Under the pieces are notes generated by a model. It was not told the DNA's origin. It did no database searches and saw only the letters and a program-made list of their open reading frames with translations. Made by a program: the position numbers and the translations under genes. From Rhodanobacteraceae bacterium (GTDB lineage: Bacteria > Pseudomonadota > Gammaproteobacteria > Xanthomonadales > Rhodanobacteraceae): a stretch of DNA of 64,000 nucleotides. Location: assembly GCA_016790075.1 (NCBI GenBank), contig JAEUPP010000018.1, positions 124,001 to 188,000 on the forward strand, in the 5' to 3' direction. Positions within the stretch are counted from its first letter, which is position 1. Each line of letters starts with the position of its first letter. Below are positions 17,785-25,756 of this stretch, piece by piece.

Positions 17785-19746
17785 CTACTTGGGCGCATCA
17801 CTCTTGGGTGCATAGAGCGGCGGCTGCTCGCTCGCGATACTGCGCTGCAGGCGGGCAAGCCGTTGCCCTTCACGCCCGAAACGATTCAGCGCTGCGATGG
17901 CGGCGATGTCTTTTTTTGCCTCGTCCTTGCGCCCCATCGCGATCAGCAGCGCGGCACGATTCTCGCGATACTGGGTATTCCTCGGGCGCAGCGCGACCGC
18001 CTCGTCAAACAGTTGCAGCCCCAGCGTAGGGTCGGACAAGATGTTGAGCGCATAAGACGCATAGATAGTGAGCACGTCCGGAGACGGCGGCTCATGCACA
18101 AGCGCAGCACCGAACAGGCTGACCATGTGACGCTGGTCGAAGCGGCATTCGCCACGCCTGACACACGCGACCATGGCGTACAGGGCCGAAATATCGCTGA
18201 CATCCGCCGGTGCAGCGCGCAGCTTGGTGTAGAAGCCTTCCCACCACTCCTCGCGCAACGGTACTTTGGCCCGCGAGGCGAGGATCAGCAGAGCCTGTTC
18301 AGGCAGCGCGGTAGCATTCGGTACCCTGGCCGCACGTTCCAGAGCCTCGAACGCGCTGTCGGTGTAGTTGGTCGAGCCGGGATTCGCCTGCGCCAGCACG
18401 ATGTAGGTGCGTCCAAGCTCGTAGGTCGCACGTGGCGACTGCGGCCGGCGCTGCGCCTCGGCGGTTACCAGACTCAGCGGATGACTCCACTCCAGTGCGC
18501 GCTTGAACGTCGTCGGCACGTACAGCGCGAGCAGCACCAATGCCAGCGACCTGTAAACAAATGGCATTGTCGTGTTTTCACGACGAACAACGAGCCCACT
18601 GCCGACTGCCAGCATCAGGCCGAACGAGGCGAAATAATTGCGATGCTCATAGGCAAGATCAAGCGGCAGGAACGTCGCCGTCAAAAGCTGCGCCGCGAAG
18701 AACAGCAGGATTCCGAGCGCGACAAAGGGATGCCGGTGCCGCAGCACAACCGCAAGCGCCGCGAGAGCCAGCAGTATCGCCAATGAGATCAGCGTCGAGA
18801 CCGGCTGCAGCAGGCTCCTGGAAACCGCGATGTCGTCATGAAACAGACCTAGTTCCGACAGGCGCGGCAGCAGGGTCCAGTCGAGATAGCTCGCGACCAC
18901 GCGCAGTTGAGTCAGCAGCCGTTCGCCCAGCGTAAACGGTCGCGTCGCATACACATCGGCATTGCCATATTTCAACCACAGCAGCAGGCTACCCAGCAGC
19001 GCCGGAATCCACAGCATCACGACAAAATAGCGCTGCAGCGAACGCCGCTCCGACGCCGATTCACCGCCGCCGCGCGACAGCAACAGGGTTTCGATCAGAA
19101 ACACATAGGGCAGAGTCAGGGCAGCAGATTCCTTGACCAGCAAGCCGGCGACCACAAGCAACGGCAGCTTGAACGCCAGCGGAGCACTCAAGGCGCGCGC
19201 ACCACCCGCAAGCCGATAGCGGCAATAGACGATCAACGCGAGCAATACGAACGTGTGGGACAGGCTCTCCATGCGCTGCACGACATAGAGCACCGGCATG
19301 AAGTTGATCGGGGCGAGTAGCCAGGCGGCCGCGACGAACGGAGCCAGCCAGCGGTGACTGCCGATCTCTGCAGGTGACAGCTGGCGCTCGCGCGCCGCCA
19401 CGAGCAACCCGGTCAGCCGATAGATCAACGTACCGTTGATCAGGTGAATCAGCAGATTCACCGCCTTCATCGGCAGCGGATCGATACCGCTGGTCGCCAG
19501 GTTGGCGATAAACGAAATCATCGCCAGAGGCCGCTGGATATCACTCGACGACGACGAAAAAATCGCCGCCACCAAGCCTCCCGGACCGCTGCCAAAACCC
19601 AATAATGTCGTGTTTTCTACAATATTTGAAAAGTCATCGAATACGTAGCCGCCCTGCAGGCCGACGGCGTAGACGGCTACGGTCGCCAGCAGTGAAACCA
19701 GCAGCCAGATTGGCTTGCTCACGTACGCGCTGCTCTGTGGGCTCAT
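17785..19746 (-). CDS. Multipass GT-C-like membrane protein with C-terminal repeats, pilin-linked
   Basis: 653 residues. The N-terminal ~420 residues contain about ten hydrophobic membrane segments; the first periplasmic loop carries an Asp-Asp pair (GGYVFDDFSNI), followed by RPLAMISF and NLLIHLINGTLIYRL, an arrangement seen in TMTC/PMT-like GT-C glycosyltransferases that use lipid-linked sugars. The C-terminal ~200 residues look like TPR helices (ATYELGRTYIVLAQANP, LGLQLFDEAVALRPRN). Its ATG overlaps the stop of the paralogous gene upstream (ATGA), so the two are coupled and follow the pilin genes. I infer a role in glycosylating pilin or another exported protein, as with pilin-adjacent Tfp glycosyltransferases; the family assignment is by motif and topology only. 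Could instead act as a glycan polymerase or ligase. Confidence 0.75.
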   Translation of the reverse strand: MSPQSSAYVSKPIWLLVSLLATVAVYAVGLQGGYVFDDFSNIVENTTLLGFGSGPGGLVAAIFSSSSSDIQRPLAMISFIANLATSGIDPLPMKAVNLLIHLINGTLIYRLTGLLVAARERQLSPAEIGSHRWLAPFVAAAWLLAPINFMPVLYVVQRMESLSHTFVLLALIVYCRYRLAGGARALSAPLAFKLPLLVVAGLLVKESAALTLPYVFLIETLLLSRGGGESASERRSLQRYFVVMLWIPALLGSLLLWLKYGNADVYATRPFTLGERLLTQLRVVASYLDWTLLPRLSELGLFHDDIAVSRSLLQPVSTLISLAILLALAALAVVLRHRHPFVALGILLFFAAQLLTATFLPLDLAYEHRNYFASFGLMLAVGSGLVVRRENTTMPFVYRSLALVLLALYVPTTFKRALEWSHPLSLVTAEAQRRPQSPRATYELGRTYIVLAQANPGSTNYTDSAFEALERAARVPNATALPEQALLILASRAKVPLREEWWEGFYTKLRAAPADVSDISALYAMVACVRRGECRFDQRHMVSLFGAALVHEPPSPDVLTIYASYALNILSDPTLGLQLFDEAVALRPRNTQYRENRAALLIAMGRKDEAKKDIAAIAALNRFGREGQRLARLQRSIASEQPPLYAPKSDAPK

Positions 19747-21752
19747 GGCACGGCGTCACCGGGCGGCGATGGCTTGCACTGAACAGGATCCACGCCCGCC
19801 GTACGCAGATCGTCAAGAATATTTCCGCGCAGATGAGTGAATTCGCCCGGCCAGTAATTCTGTCTATGCAGAACGTATTCGTGCAGCATGGGCATCCCGA
19901 AACGTGCAGGCCGCACTTGGTCACGAAGCAGCTCAAAACGATCCAGATGACGCAAGGCCTCGCAAGCAAAACCCCGGCTCGCGAGCAAGGCTGATTGCCG
20001 CAGTGCGGTGCCGGGCGCCGGGCGGAAATCGAGCGCACGGTCAAACGCTGCGCGCGCGCGCGCGGCGTTCCCGGACAGCAGCGCAAAGCGGCCATTCAGC
20101 GACATCAGCGTCTGCCTCTGATCGTCGTTGGGGCTCAACCTTGGATTTTCCTCAGCAGCCATGATCAGACGTGCCACCTGGTCAAGCGAAAACCGGCTGC
20201 ATACGGCGCGACCTTCGAGATAATCGTCGATCCAGCGATTCAGCAGCTCACCGGGTCTATCCGCTTCCCGGATCGAACGTGCTGCTACCTCAATATCGGC
20301 GTCGTCCAGCGTACCCAGTACGCAACGTGCTGCGATCAGATTCAGCGCCAGCTGCGGCTCGGCTGGAAAACGCTGCAGAGCCGTCCGAATACGCCGCTCC
20401 GCCTGCTCGGCGCGGCCGAGATGGATCTCAAACTGCGCTGCATTGGCCTGCGCGCGCGGCGAATTCGGCATCTGCTGCGCCCAGACTGCGGCTTGCCGCC
20501 ATCCATCACTCCACAGATTGGCGTGCAGGCGTGTCATCAGGCCCAGCCCTACGAGAACTCCAAGCGCCAGCGCAGTACGCACGAATGCGCGCTCACCGGG
20601 AAGCGCCGCCAGCGCAGCCAGCGGCCAGAACAGAAGCACGGCCGGCAGGTAGTTGCGGTGTTCGAAATACATTTCCAGCGGAACTACGGTCGATTCCAGC
20701 AGATGCCCCGCAAAGAAAAACAAGATAGCCGCGGACAACCGAGGCCAGCGCCGGCGCACAAGAAATGCAGCAATCGGCAAGGTGACAACAGCGAGCAGGG
20801 CAAAAAACGTCGACCAGGGGGTGAACAGGCCAGTCGACAAGGCAATATCGTCGTTGAACAGGCCCGGGGAATACGCTCGCGGCAGGAACAACAGGCGCAG
20901 GTACAGTAGCAGCATGCGCGGCTGAGTCAGCACGCGCTCGCCCAAAGTCCAGGAACGGTAAGCCTCAGCCGTCTGGGCATACTCGGGAATGGCAAACAGG
21001 AGTGCCGCAATCAGGCCCGCCGCGGGCAAATACACCAGCAACCAGAGCAGGATGCGCAAGCGGCGCGCTGCCTCTGGCGAAGGTTGCAGCGTCACCGCAA
21101 GCACCGTTTTTTCCAGCACCAGCGCCAGCAGGGGCAACAACACGCCATTCGCCTTGCAGAGCATCGCAAGCCCTGTCCCCAAGACAAGGCTCGCGGCCAG
21201 CAGCAAGGTCCCGGAACCAATCTGGCCCGAAGCAAACCGGGCGCGGCCGGCCACATAACCGAGCAGTCCGCATAGCACGAACGTCGCGGTCAGCATGGCT
21301 TCGCGTTGAATGATGTAGAGCGTAGTCGAGACGAACAGCGGATGTAGCAGCCAGGCCGCCGCAGCAAGCGCAGCCGCAAGCCGTGCAGACTCACGCCCCT
21401 GATGCAGGACGGCACCCAGGCGTGCGAGCAGCAGATACAGCAGCACGCCGTTGAACAGGTGCAACAGAAGATTGCTGCGCTTGAACGCGAATGGCTCAGC
21501 AGGCCAGGTGTTCGCATCCAGCAGGAATGTGGCCAATGCGACCGGACGCCCCAGCGGATCGGCCGTGCCGCCGGTCAGGTAGCGCACTATCCGCTCGCCT
21601 GACTCCAGGCGTCCGAACTCGCCCAGCAAGGGCAAGTTCGCGAAATCATCGAACAGGAAAGGACCGTATAGGCCGTTCCAGTAGACGAATACTGTCGCGA
21701 ACAGCGCAACCAGCAACAGCAACAGAGCTAACAGTCGACGCTGGTCGGGCAT
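19743..21752 (-). CDS. Multipass GT-C-like membrane protein with C-terminal repeats, paralogue
   Basis: 669 residues from ATG 21752 (MPDQRRLLAL), which has AGGGA upstream and lies just past the pilin terminator; the earlier in-frame ATG at 21785 is inside the terminator stem. Same layout as its neighbour: first membrane helix, Asp-Asp loop (YGPFLFDDFANL), GRPVALATFLLD, NLLLHLFNGVLLYLLL, further membrane segments to ~420, then helical repeats (PRAQANAAQFEIHLGRAEQAERRI). In GT-C enzymes the first-loop acidic pair is catalytic. It is the gene directly behind pilin copy 1, and a broken copy of its 5' end sits behind pilin copy 2, which shows that the pilin and this gene were a linked pair before duplication. 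Likely function: sugar transfer to pilin or surface protein (inference). Confidence 0.75.
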   Translation of the reverse strand: MPDQRRLLALLLLLVALFATVFVYWNGLYGPFLFDDFANLPLLGEFGRLESGERIVRYLTGGTADPLGRPVALATFLLDANTWPAEPFAFKRSNLLLHLFNGVLLYLLLARLGAVLHQGRESARLAAALAAAAWLLHPLFVSTTLYIIQREAMLTATFVLCGLLGYVAGRARFASGQIGSGTLLLAASLVLGTGLAMLCKANGVLLPLLALVLEKTVLAVTLQPSPEAARRLRILLWLLVYLPAAGLIAALLFAIPEYAQTAEAYRSWTLGERVLTQPRMLLLYLRLLFLPRAYSPGLFNDDIALSTGLFTPWSTFFALLAVVTLPIAAFLVRRRWPRLSAAILFFFAGHLLESTVVPLEMYFEHRNYLPAVLLFWPLAALAALPGERAFVRTALALGVLVGLGLMTRLHANLWSDGWRQAAVWAQQMPNSPRAQANAAQFEIHLGRAEQAERRIRTALQRFPAEPQLALNLIAARCVLGTLDDADIEVAARSIREADRPGELLNRWIDDYLEGRAVCSRFSLDQVARLIMAAEENPRLSPNDDQRQTLMSLNGRFALLSGNAARARAAFDRALDFRPAPGTALRQSALLASRGFACEALRHLDRFELLRDQVRPARFGMPMLHEYVLHRQNYWPGEFTHLRGNILDDLRTAGVDPVQCKPSPPGDAVP

Positions 21753-21764
21753 ACGCGAGTCCCT

Positions 21765-21799
21765 GAATAAAACAAAGGCCGCCACGCGGCGGCCTTTGT
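21765..21799 (-). terminator. Terminator behind pilin copy 1
   Basis: Minus-strand stem ACAAAGGCCGCC / GGCGGCCTTTGT (21772-21799, 12 bp, 4-nt loop) followed by TTTTATT. It lies between pilin copy 1 and the GT-C gene, so most transcripts should end here and the GT-C genes would be expressed at a lower level by read-through. The same element recurs 786 bp away behind pilin copy 2. Confidence 0.85.
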
Positions 21800-21819
21800 C
21801 GTGAAGCAGAAACTAGTGA

Positions 21820-22248
21820 TTAACGGCAGGACGTCGGCAGGTACTTGTCCGGGATAGCCGACGTGCAGCGCCAACGGATCGAACCGCCGCCTGCGGTGTT
21901 CGGCGAAAGGGCCAGGGTCTGCGCATTGATGCGGGCATTGACCTGGTTGCCGTAGGTGCAGGTAATCAGACCACCAGCACCGACCGTAACCTGGGTGATG
22001 TAGTTACCGGTGATCGAGGCAGCAGCGGCAACACCAGCCGAAGCGTTCGAGGCCGGCATACGGCCCGTGTTGGTGAAGAACTCAGCAACGGCGGTCTTGG
22101 AACCGTCCGCCAGCACGGTGCACTCGGAGACCTGAGCACGGATCGTGTAGTCCTGGTAGGCCGGCAGCGCGATGGCAGCCAGGATGGCGATGATCGCGAC
22201 GACGATCATCAGTTCGATCAGGGTAAAGCCTTGCTGGATCTTCCTCAT
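21820..22248 (-). CDS. pilA: Type IV major pilin, copy 1
   Basis: 142 residues. Prepilin with a short leader ending MRKIQQG, cleavage before Phe by PilD, then the family helix [20 protein letters not shown] with the conserved Glu5. The globular domain has Cys near residue 41 of the preprotein ([11 protein letters not shown]), another Cys in ITCTYGNQ and a C-terminal pair ([17 protein letters not shown]) that would close the usual disulfide loop. Nearly identical to copy 2; differences are concentrated near residues 93-106. It has its own -24/-12 element 94 nt upstream of the ATG and its own terminator. PilA is the pilus fibre subunit. Confidence 0.96.
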   Translation of the reverse strand: MRKIQQGFTLIELMIVVAIIAILAAIALPAYQDYTIRAQVSECTVLADGSKTAVAEFFTNTGRMPASNASAGVAAAASITGNYITQVTVGAGGLITCTYGNQVNARINAQTLALSPNTAGGGSIRWRCTSAIPDKYLPTSCR

Positions 22249-22341
22249 GGTGATTCCTTAGTTTTCTGCTGCAGAAAGTTGATAGCCCCAGAGTCTGTCT
22301 ATGCCCGGCGATCCACCTGACTAGACTCTGGCGTCGATATA

Positions 22342-22356
22342 GCATGTTCCATGCCA
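22342..22356 (-). promoter_or_regulatory. Sigma-54 (-24/-12) promoter of pilin copy 1
   Basis: Minus strand reads TGGCATG-N4-ATGCT, with GG and GC in the exact register of the TGGCACG-N4-TTGC consensus. 94 nt from GC to the pilin ATG. PilR, a sigma-54 activator, is encoded in the same window. Confidence 0.8.
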
Positions 22357-22373
22357 TCTGGGCCAGCCGCGCA

Positions 22374-22538
22374 CAGGTAGCGCACTATCCACACGCTTGA
22401 CTCCAATCGTCCGAACTTGCCCAGCAAGGGCAAGTTCGCGAAATCATAGAACAGGAATGGGCCAAACAGGCCGCTCCAGCAAACAGTCACAGCCGACACA
22501 ATCGGCAACAGCATCAATAGTCGACGCAGGTCGGGCCT
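22374..22538 (-). pseudogene. 5' fragment of the GT-C membrane-protein gene
   Basis: About 55 codons matching the start of the gene at 19743-21752 (GLFGPFLFYDFANLPLLG against GLYGPFLFDDFANLPLLG, and GRLESSVWIVRYL against GRLESGERIVRYL). The start codon has become AGG, four codons are missing from the first hydrophobic segment, and one Asp of the Asp-Asp pair is now Tyr. Similarity stops at the RYL codons, which marks the duplication junction. It lies at the expected position behind pilin copy 2. Confidence 0.88.
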
Positions 22539-22550
22539 AGGCGCACCACC

Positions 22551-22585
22551 CCAAAAAACAAAGGCCGCCTTGCGGCGGCCTTTGT
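22551..22585 (-). terminator. Terminator behind pilin copy 2
   Basis: Same 12-bp stem as behind copy 1 (22558-22585) with loop TTGC, followed on the minus strand by TGTTTTTT. Strong intrinsic terminator. Confidence 0.88.
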
Positions 22586-22605
22586 CGTGAAGCAGAAACT
22601 AGGGA

Positions 22606-23034
22606 TTAACGGCAGGACGTCGGCAGGTACTTGTCCGGGATAGCCGACGTGCAGCGCCAGGTGATCGAACCACCGCCGGCGGTGTTCGGCGAAAGAGCCA
22701 GGGTCTGCGCGTTGATACGGGCGTTGACCTGGTTGCCGTACGTGCAGGTAATCAGACCACCAGCGGTGACCGCAACCTGGGTGATGTAGTTGCCCGTGAT
22801 CGAGGTAGCAGCGGCAACACCAGCGGAAGCGTTCGAGGCCGGCATACGGCCCGTGTTGGTGAAGAACTCGGCTACAGCGGTCTTGGAGCCGTCAGCCAGC
22901 ACGGTGCACTCGGAGACCTGAGCACGGATCGTGTAATCCTGGTAGGCCGGCAGCGCGATAGCGGCGAGGATGGCGATGATCGCGACAACGATCATCAGTT
23001 CGATCAGGGTAAAGCCTTGCTGGATCTTCTTCAT
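22606..23034 (-). CDS. pilA: Type IV major pilin, copy 2
   Basis: 142 residues, leader MKKIQQG then [10 protein letters not shown] with Glu5. It differs from copy 1 at only a handful of positions (Lys for Arg at 2, AATSITGN for [17 protein letters not shown] for [15 protein letters not shown] for SIRWRC). The C-terminal disulfide segment is intact. Separate -24/-12 promoter at 23128-23142 and strong terminator at 22558-22585, so it is probably expressed independently. A second near-identical pilin can supply sequence for gene conversion or allow dosage and glycoform differences; this is inference. Confidence 0.96.
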   Translation of the reverse strand: MKKIQQGFTLIELMIVVAIIAILAAIALPAYQDYTIRAQVSECTVLADGSKTAVAEFFTNTGRMPASNASAGVAAATSITGNYITQVAVTAGGLITCTYGNQVNARINAQTLALSPNTAGGGSITWRCTSAIPDKYLPTSCR

Positions 23035-23127
23035 AATGGTTCCTCAGTTTTCTGCCGCAGAGATTCGATAGCCCCAGAGTCAGTCTATGCCTGGCGTTCC
23101 ACCTGACTGGACTCCGGCGTAGGTACA

Positions 23128-23142
23128 GCATGTTCCATGCCA
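23128..23142 (-). promoter_or_regulatory. Sigma-54 (-24/-12) promoter of pilin copy 2
   Basis: Minus strand TGGCATG-N4-ATGCT, identical to the element of copy 1 and at the same 94-nt distance from the start codon. Confidence 0.8.
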
Positions 23143-23245
23143 TCTGATAAAGCCGCTTACATGTCCCGCAAAATGTGATGCATTCGACGCTATGTGGCCC
23201 GGTCTACATCCGGGCCCGATTTCACACCGCCGATTCTGACTAATC

Positions 23246-23264
23246 GCGTCAGGCCCCCTGACGC
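23246..23264 (-). terminator. Hairpin behind the third pilin gene
   Basis: GCGTCAGG-CCC-CCTGACGC, 8-bp stem, begins 7 nt after the stop codon of the third pilin; only GATTA follows on the minus strand, so termination would be imperfect. A second hairpin (GGCCCGG / CCGGGCC, 23196-23216) lies just beyond. Confidence 0.5.
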
Positions 23265-23270
23265 AACAGG

Positions 23271-23699
23271 TCAACGACAACTCGTCGGCAGGTACTTCGG
23301 ATTGATTGCCGAATTGCAGTTCCAGGTAATACTGCCGCCCGAGCCGGTGACTGGAGACAGCAGCACCGTCTGTCCCATTACCCGTGCATTGACATTGTTC
23401 CCCATCGTGATCGTGATCGCGCCGCCTGCAACCTGCACGCTCGCGACATAACTGCCGGTAATCGAGGCACTTGAGGCGAGCCCTGCGGAGGTATTACTTG
23501 GCGGCAGGCGGCCAGTATTGGAGATGAAATCCCATACCGCGTTCTTGGCACCGGACGCAACAACGAGACCTTCAGAGATCTGCGCGCGAATGGTGTAATC
23601 CTGATAGGCCGGCAGGGCGAGGGCGGCCAGTATTGCGATGATCGCGACCACGATCATCAGCTCGATCAGTGTGAAACCGCGTTGCAGGGGCGTACGCAT
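23271..23699 (-). CDS. Type IV pilin, diverged third copy
   Basis: 142 residues from ATG 23699, which has GGGAGG 6 nt upstream; a longer frame to 23768 has no such support. Prepilin leader MRTPLQRG, then [20 protein letters not shown] with Glu5. Overall the same length and fold plan as the two PilA copies ([38 protein letters not shown]), but it lacks the middle Cys residues and keeps only the C-terminal pair ([17 protein letters not shown]). It has its own, best-matching -24/-12 element. It may be an alternative major pilin or an abundant minor one; sequence alone does not decide. Confidence 0.93.
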   Translation of the reverse strand: MRTPLQRGFTLIELMIVVAIIAILAALALPAYQDYTIRAQISEGLVVASGAKNAVWDFISNTGRLPPSNTSAGLASSASITGSYVASVQVAGGAITITMGNNVNARVMGQTVLLSPVTGSGGSITWNCNSAINPKYLPTSCR

Positions 23700-23730
23700 G
23701 GCATCCTCCCAGAATTCGCAGGCGGATGAA

Positions 23731-23745
23731 GCACGACCCGTGCCA
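23731..23745 (-). promoter_or_regulatory. Sigma-54 (-24/-12) promoter of the third pilin
   Basis: Minus strand CTGGCACG-N4-GTGCT: the -24 half is a perfect TGGCACG and the -12 half differs by one base from TTGCT. 32 nt upstream of the start codon and 39 nt after the preceding methyltransferase gene. Confidence 0.85.
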
Positions 23746-23784
23746 GAAGATTTAACAATCTGTTTCAATCAGGCATGGGCCTGA

Positions 23785-24921
23785 TCAGCGCTTGCGCCCC
23801 TGCCCTACCCAACTGGCACTGGCATCGGGCCGCGCATAGAGCTCGACCTGCTCGAAGCCGGCGTCGGCATAGAAACGCTCCACGTCGCCGCGCGAGAAGT
23901 ACTGGGTAACCGGCGCGATCAGGCGGTCGAACCAGCCCAGTACGTTTTCACGAAACGGCAGCCGTGCATAAATCCGGCCAGGCATGCGTTCGGCCAGCCG
24001 GCGCGTAACGGGAATAGCCGCCAGCACGCGATAGGGCGTGAGCAGCAGAATTTCGGATGCGATCGCGCAAACCCATGAAAGTACCCGCACGATCGGATAC
24101 GGCAGACGTGTCGTCAGCAACCGCAATGCGTCGATGGGCTTGTACCACCATTCACGTCGTCCATAGACCCAAACCACGAAACGCTGCCCGGGCGACAGTG
24201 TGCGCGCAACGCTCTTGAATACATCCCCGGGCCGCGGGATGTGCTGAATGACGGCGACGGAATAGACGAAATCGAAGCAGGGCTTGAACGGCAGTGCCGA
24301 CGCATCGGCCTGGACGGCGTGAAAGTTCGGATAGTAGGCGGACAACGCATATGCCGATTCAACCGCCTGACTGATATCAGCGCCTACGACCTCAGCACCG
24401 TCGTTCAATACCACGCTCGCGGGCCGCCCGGAACCGCAGCCTACATCGAGCACGCGCTTTCCCCTGAAGTCCTCCGGGGCGAGGTAGGGGCGAACGAACG
24501 AATAGAAAAGTCCGCGGTAGTTGTCGAAGTTCTGCAGGAACGTGGTCCACTGATAGCCAAACGCGTTCATCGTCTCTACCCGCTTGCGCTCGGCGCCAGC
24601 CGGATCGGGCAGATCACGAAAACGGTCGCGATAGCGCGCGATGAAATCACCATGGAACTCGCGTAGCGATGCCGCCAGCAGCGCGGACGGCAGCAGCCGC
24701 GGCACGCCTGCAATCACGGGGAATTCACGCGCACAACCACGGCAGGTCAGTTTTCCTTCCCAGATCTCCTCGCCCGGCTGCAACGGTGCCGGAGCGGTCG
24801 GCGGCTGGCTGTCCTTGAACAATGCCAGCCCCGGGTGTTCGTCCTTGCGCAGAAATGCATCAAGGTCGAGCTCGCCCGCACATTCGGGGCACTGTAGGAA
24901 ATCAAGCAGCCGTTGCTTCAT
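23785..24921 (-). CDS. SAM-dependent methyltransferase with N-terminal zinc-ribbon-like domain
   Basis: 378 residues. The N-terminus is Trm112-like: LQCPECAGELDL and KLTCRGCAREFPVIAGVPRLL (two Cys-x2-Cys pairs, likely a zinc site). A class I methyltransferase domain follows with motif I VLDVGCGSGRP near residue 160, motif II VVGADIS and a post-I stretch FDFVYSVAVIQHIPRP. This domain pair is frequent in surface-glycan gene clusters. The substrate is unknown. The gene lies 82 nt after the seven-gene cassette on the same strand and is the last gene before the pilins, so it probably belongs to the cassette. Confidence 0.82.
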   Translation of the reverse strand: MKQRLLDFLQCPECAGELDLDAFLRKDEHPGLALFKDSQPPTAPAPLQPGEEIWEGKLTCRGCAREFPVIAGVPRLLPSALLAASLREFHGDFIARYRDRFRDLPDPAGAERKRVETMNAFGYQWTTFLQNFDNYRGLFYSFVRPYLAPEDFRGKRVLDVGCGSGRPASVVLNDGAEVVGADISQAVESAYALSAYYPNFHAVQADASALPFKPCFDFVYSVAVIQHIPRPGDVFKSVARTLSPGQRFVVWVYGRREWWYKPIDALRLLTTRLPYPIVRVLSWVCAIASEILLLTPYRVLAAIPVTRRLAERMPGRIYARLPFRENVLGWFDRLIAPVTQYFSRGDVERFYADAGFEQVELYARPDASASWVGQGRKR

Positions 24922-25003
24922 GCACGTCCCCCCGGGCCTAACGCAAACCGTCCCACGACGGCGATGACTTTGCGGCGATGATGTCCGATCGGCGAATCCA
25001 GGT

Positions 25004-25756
25004 CTAGGTCACACGCTTGCGCAAAATCCACAAATATCCAGGACAGATCCACGGCAGCCGACGAGCGACAAATGCCGATACTCGCTGGGTCAGCGAACCG
25101 GGTTTGACCAGATAGTCGAAGGCATAGGCTTCGGGATCATCAAGCACCGCGGCGGTGTAGTCGTCAATATCGAAGCGGGCCACGAGCTTGCGCAGCGCGG
25201 GATAGGAACGCATGCGCTCGTAGTAGCGGCTGCCCTTGCCGCAGACGCGTAGATAGGCATCCGCCAGAGCCGGAGGCAGCCATGACAGCAACGGCAGGCG
25301 GAAATGCGGCTCCATCAGGATAAACCGGTTCGTTGCGGCAAAGTAGCAGATGCCGCCTGGCTTGAGCACGCGCTCCAGTTCGGCCATGAGCCGCGACTGG
25401 TCCGGCACGTGTTCGTAGACTTGCGAACAGACCAGTACGTCGAAACTCGCCTCGGGAAACGGGATGTTCAAGCCGTCGCCAACTTCAAAACGCAGGTTGC
25501 TGCGCTGAAAATGATTCCGCGCGTGCTCAATGGCGGCGTGATCGATATCGATGCCGACGACCTCGCCAAACTCATCGGCAAACACGGCATCCATGATGCC
25601 GGACGATGATCCCACATTGAGCAACCGGCATTGCGCAACACGCTCGCCCAGCACTCGCCGCAATACACGCAGCGCGGTCGCCGCCTTGCGGCCGCGACCG
25701 TCGACGTCATACATGCTCGCGTGCAGCGACGAAAAGTCGTTCTGGTACTCCATCAC
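25004..25756 (-). CDS. SAM-dependent class I methyltransferase
   Basis: About 250 residues. Motif I appears as LLNVGSSSGIMD (Gly-rich loop with SSSG in place of GCGxG), acidic motif II as VVGIDIDHAAI, then FDVLVCSQVYEHVPD and ELERVLKPGGICYFA, typical of Methyltransf_11-type enzymes in polysaccharide clusters. Two overlapping starts are possible: GTG 25756 and ATG 25753; AGGAG lies 8 nt before the GTG, and both overlap the stop of the flippase-like gene, so translation is coupled. Substrate not predictable; a sugar hydroxyl or carboxyl group of the glycan is the natural guess. Confidence 0.82.
   Translation of the reverse strand: MMEYQNDFSSLHASMYDVDGRGRKAATALRVLRRVLGERVAQCRLLNVGSSSGIMDAVFADEFGEVVGIDIDHAAIEHARNHFQRSNLRFEVGDGLNIPFPEASFDVLVCSQVYEHVPDQSRLMAELERVLKPGGICYFAATNRFILMEPHFRLPLLSWLPPALADAYLRVCGKGSRYYERMRSYPALRKLVARFDIDDYTAAVLDDPEAYAFDYLVKPGSLTQRVSAFVARRLPWICPGYLWILRKRVT

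Larger units (their letters stand above)
21774..23142 (-). repeat. Tandem direct duplication, offset 786 bp (pilin, its promoter and terminator, GT-C 5' end)
   Basis: Terminator stems (21772 and 22558), pilin stops (21820 and 22606), pilin starts (22248 and 23034), -24/-12 elements (22342 and 23128) and the GT-C start position (21752 and mutated 22538) are all exactly 786 bp apart. Copy 2 of the GT-C end is truncated after ~55 codons and has a 4-codon deletion. Coordinates cover pilin copy 1 through the promoter of copy 2. Confidence 0.92.
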
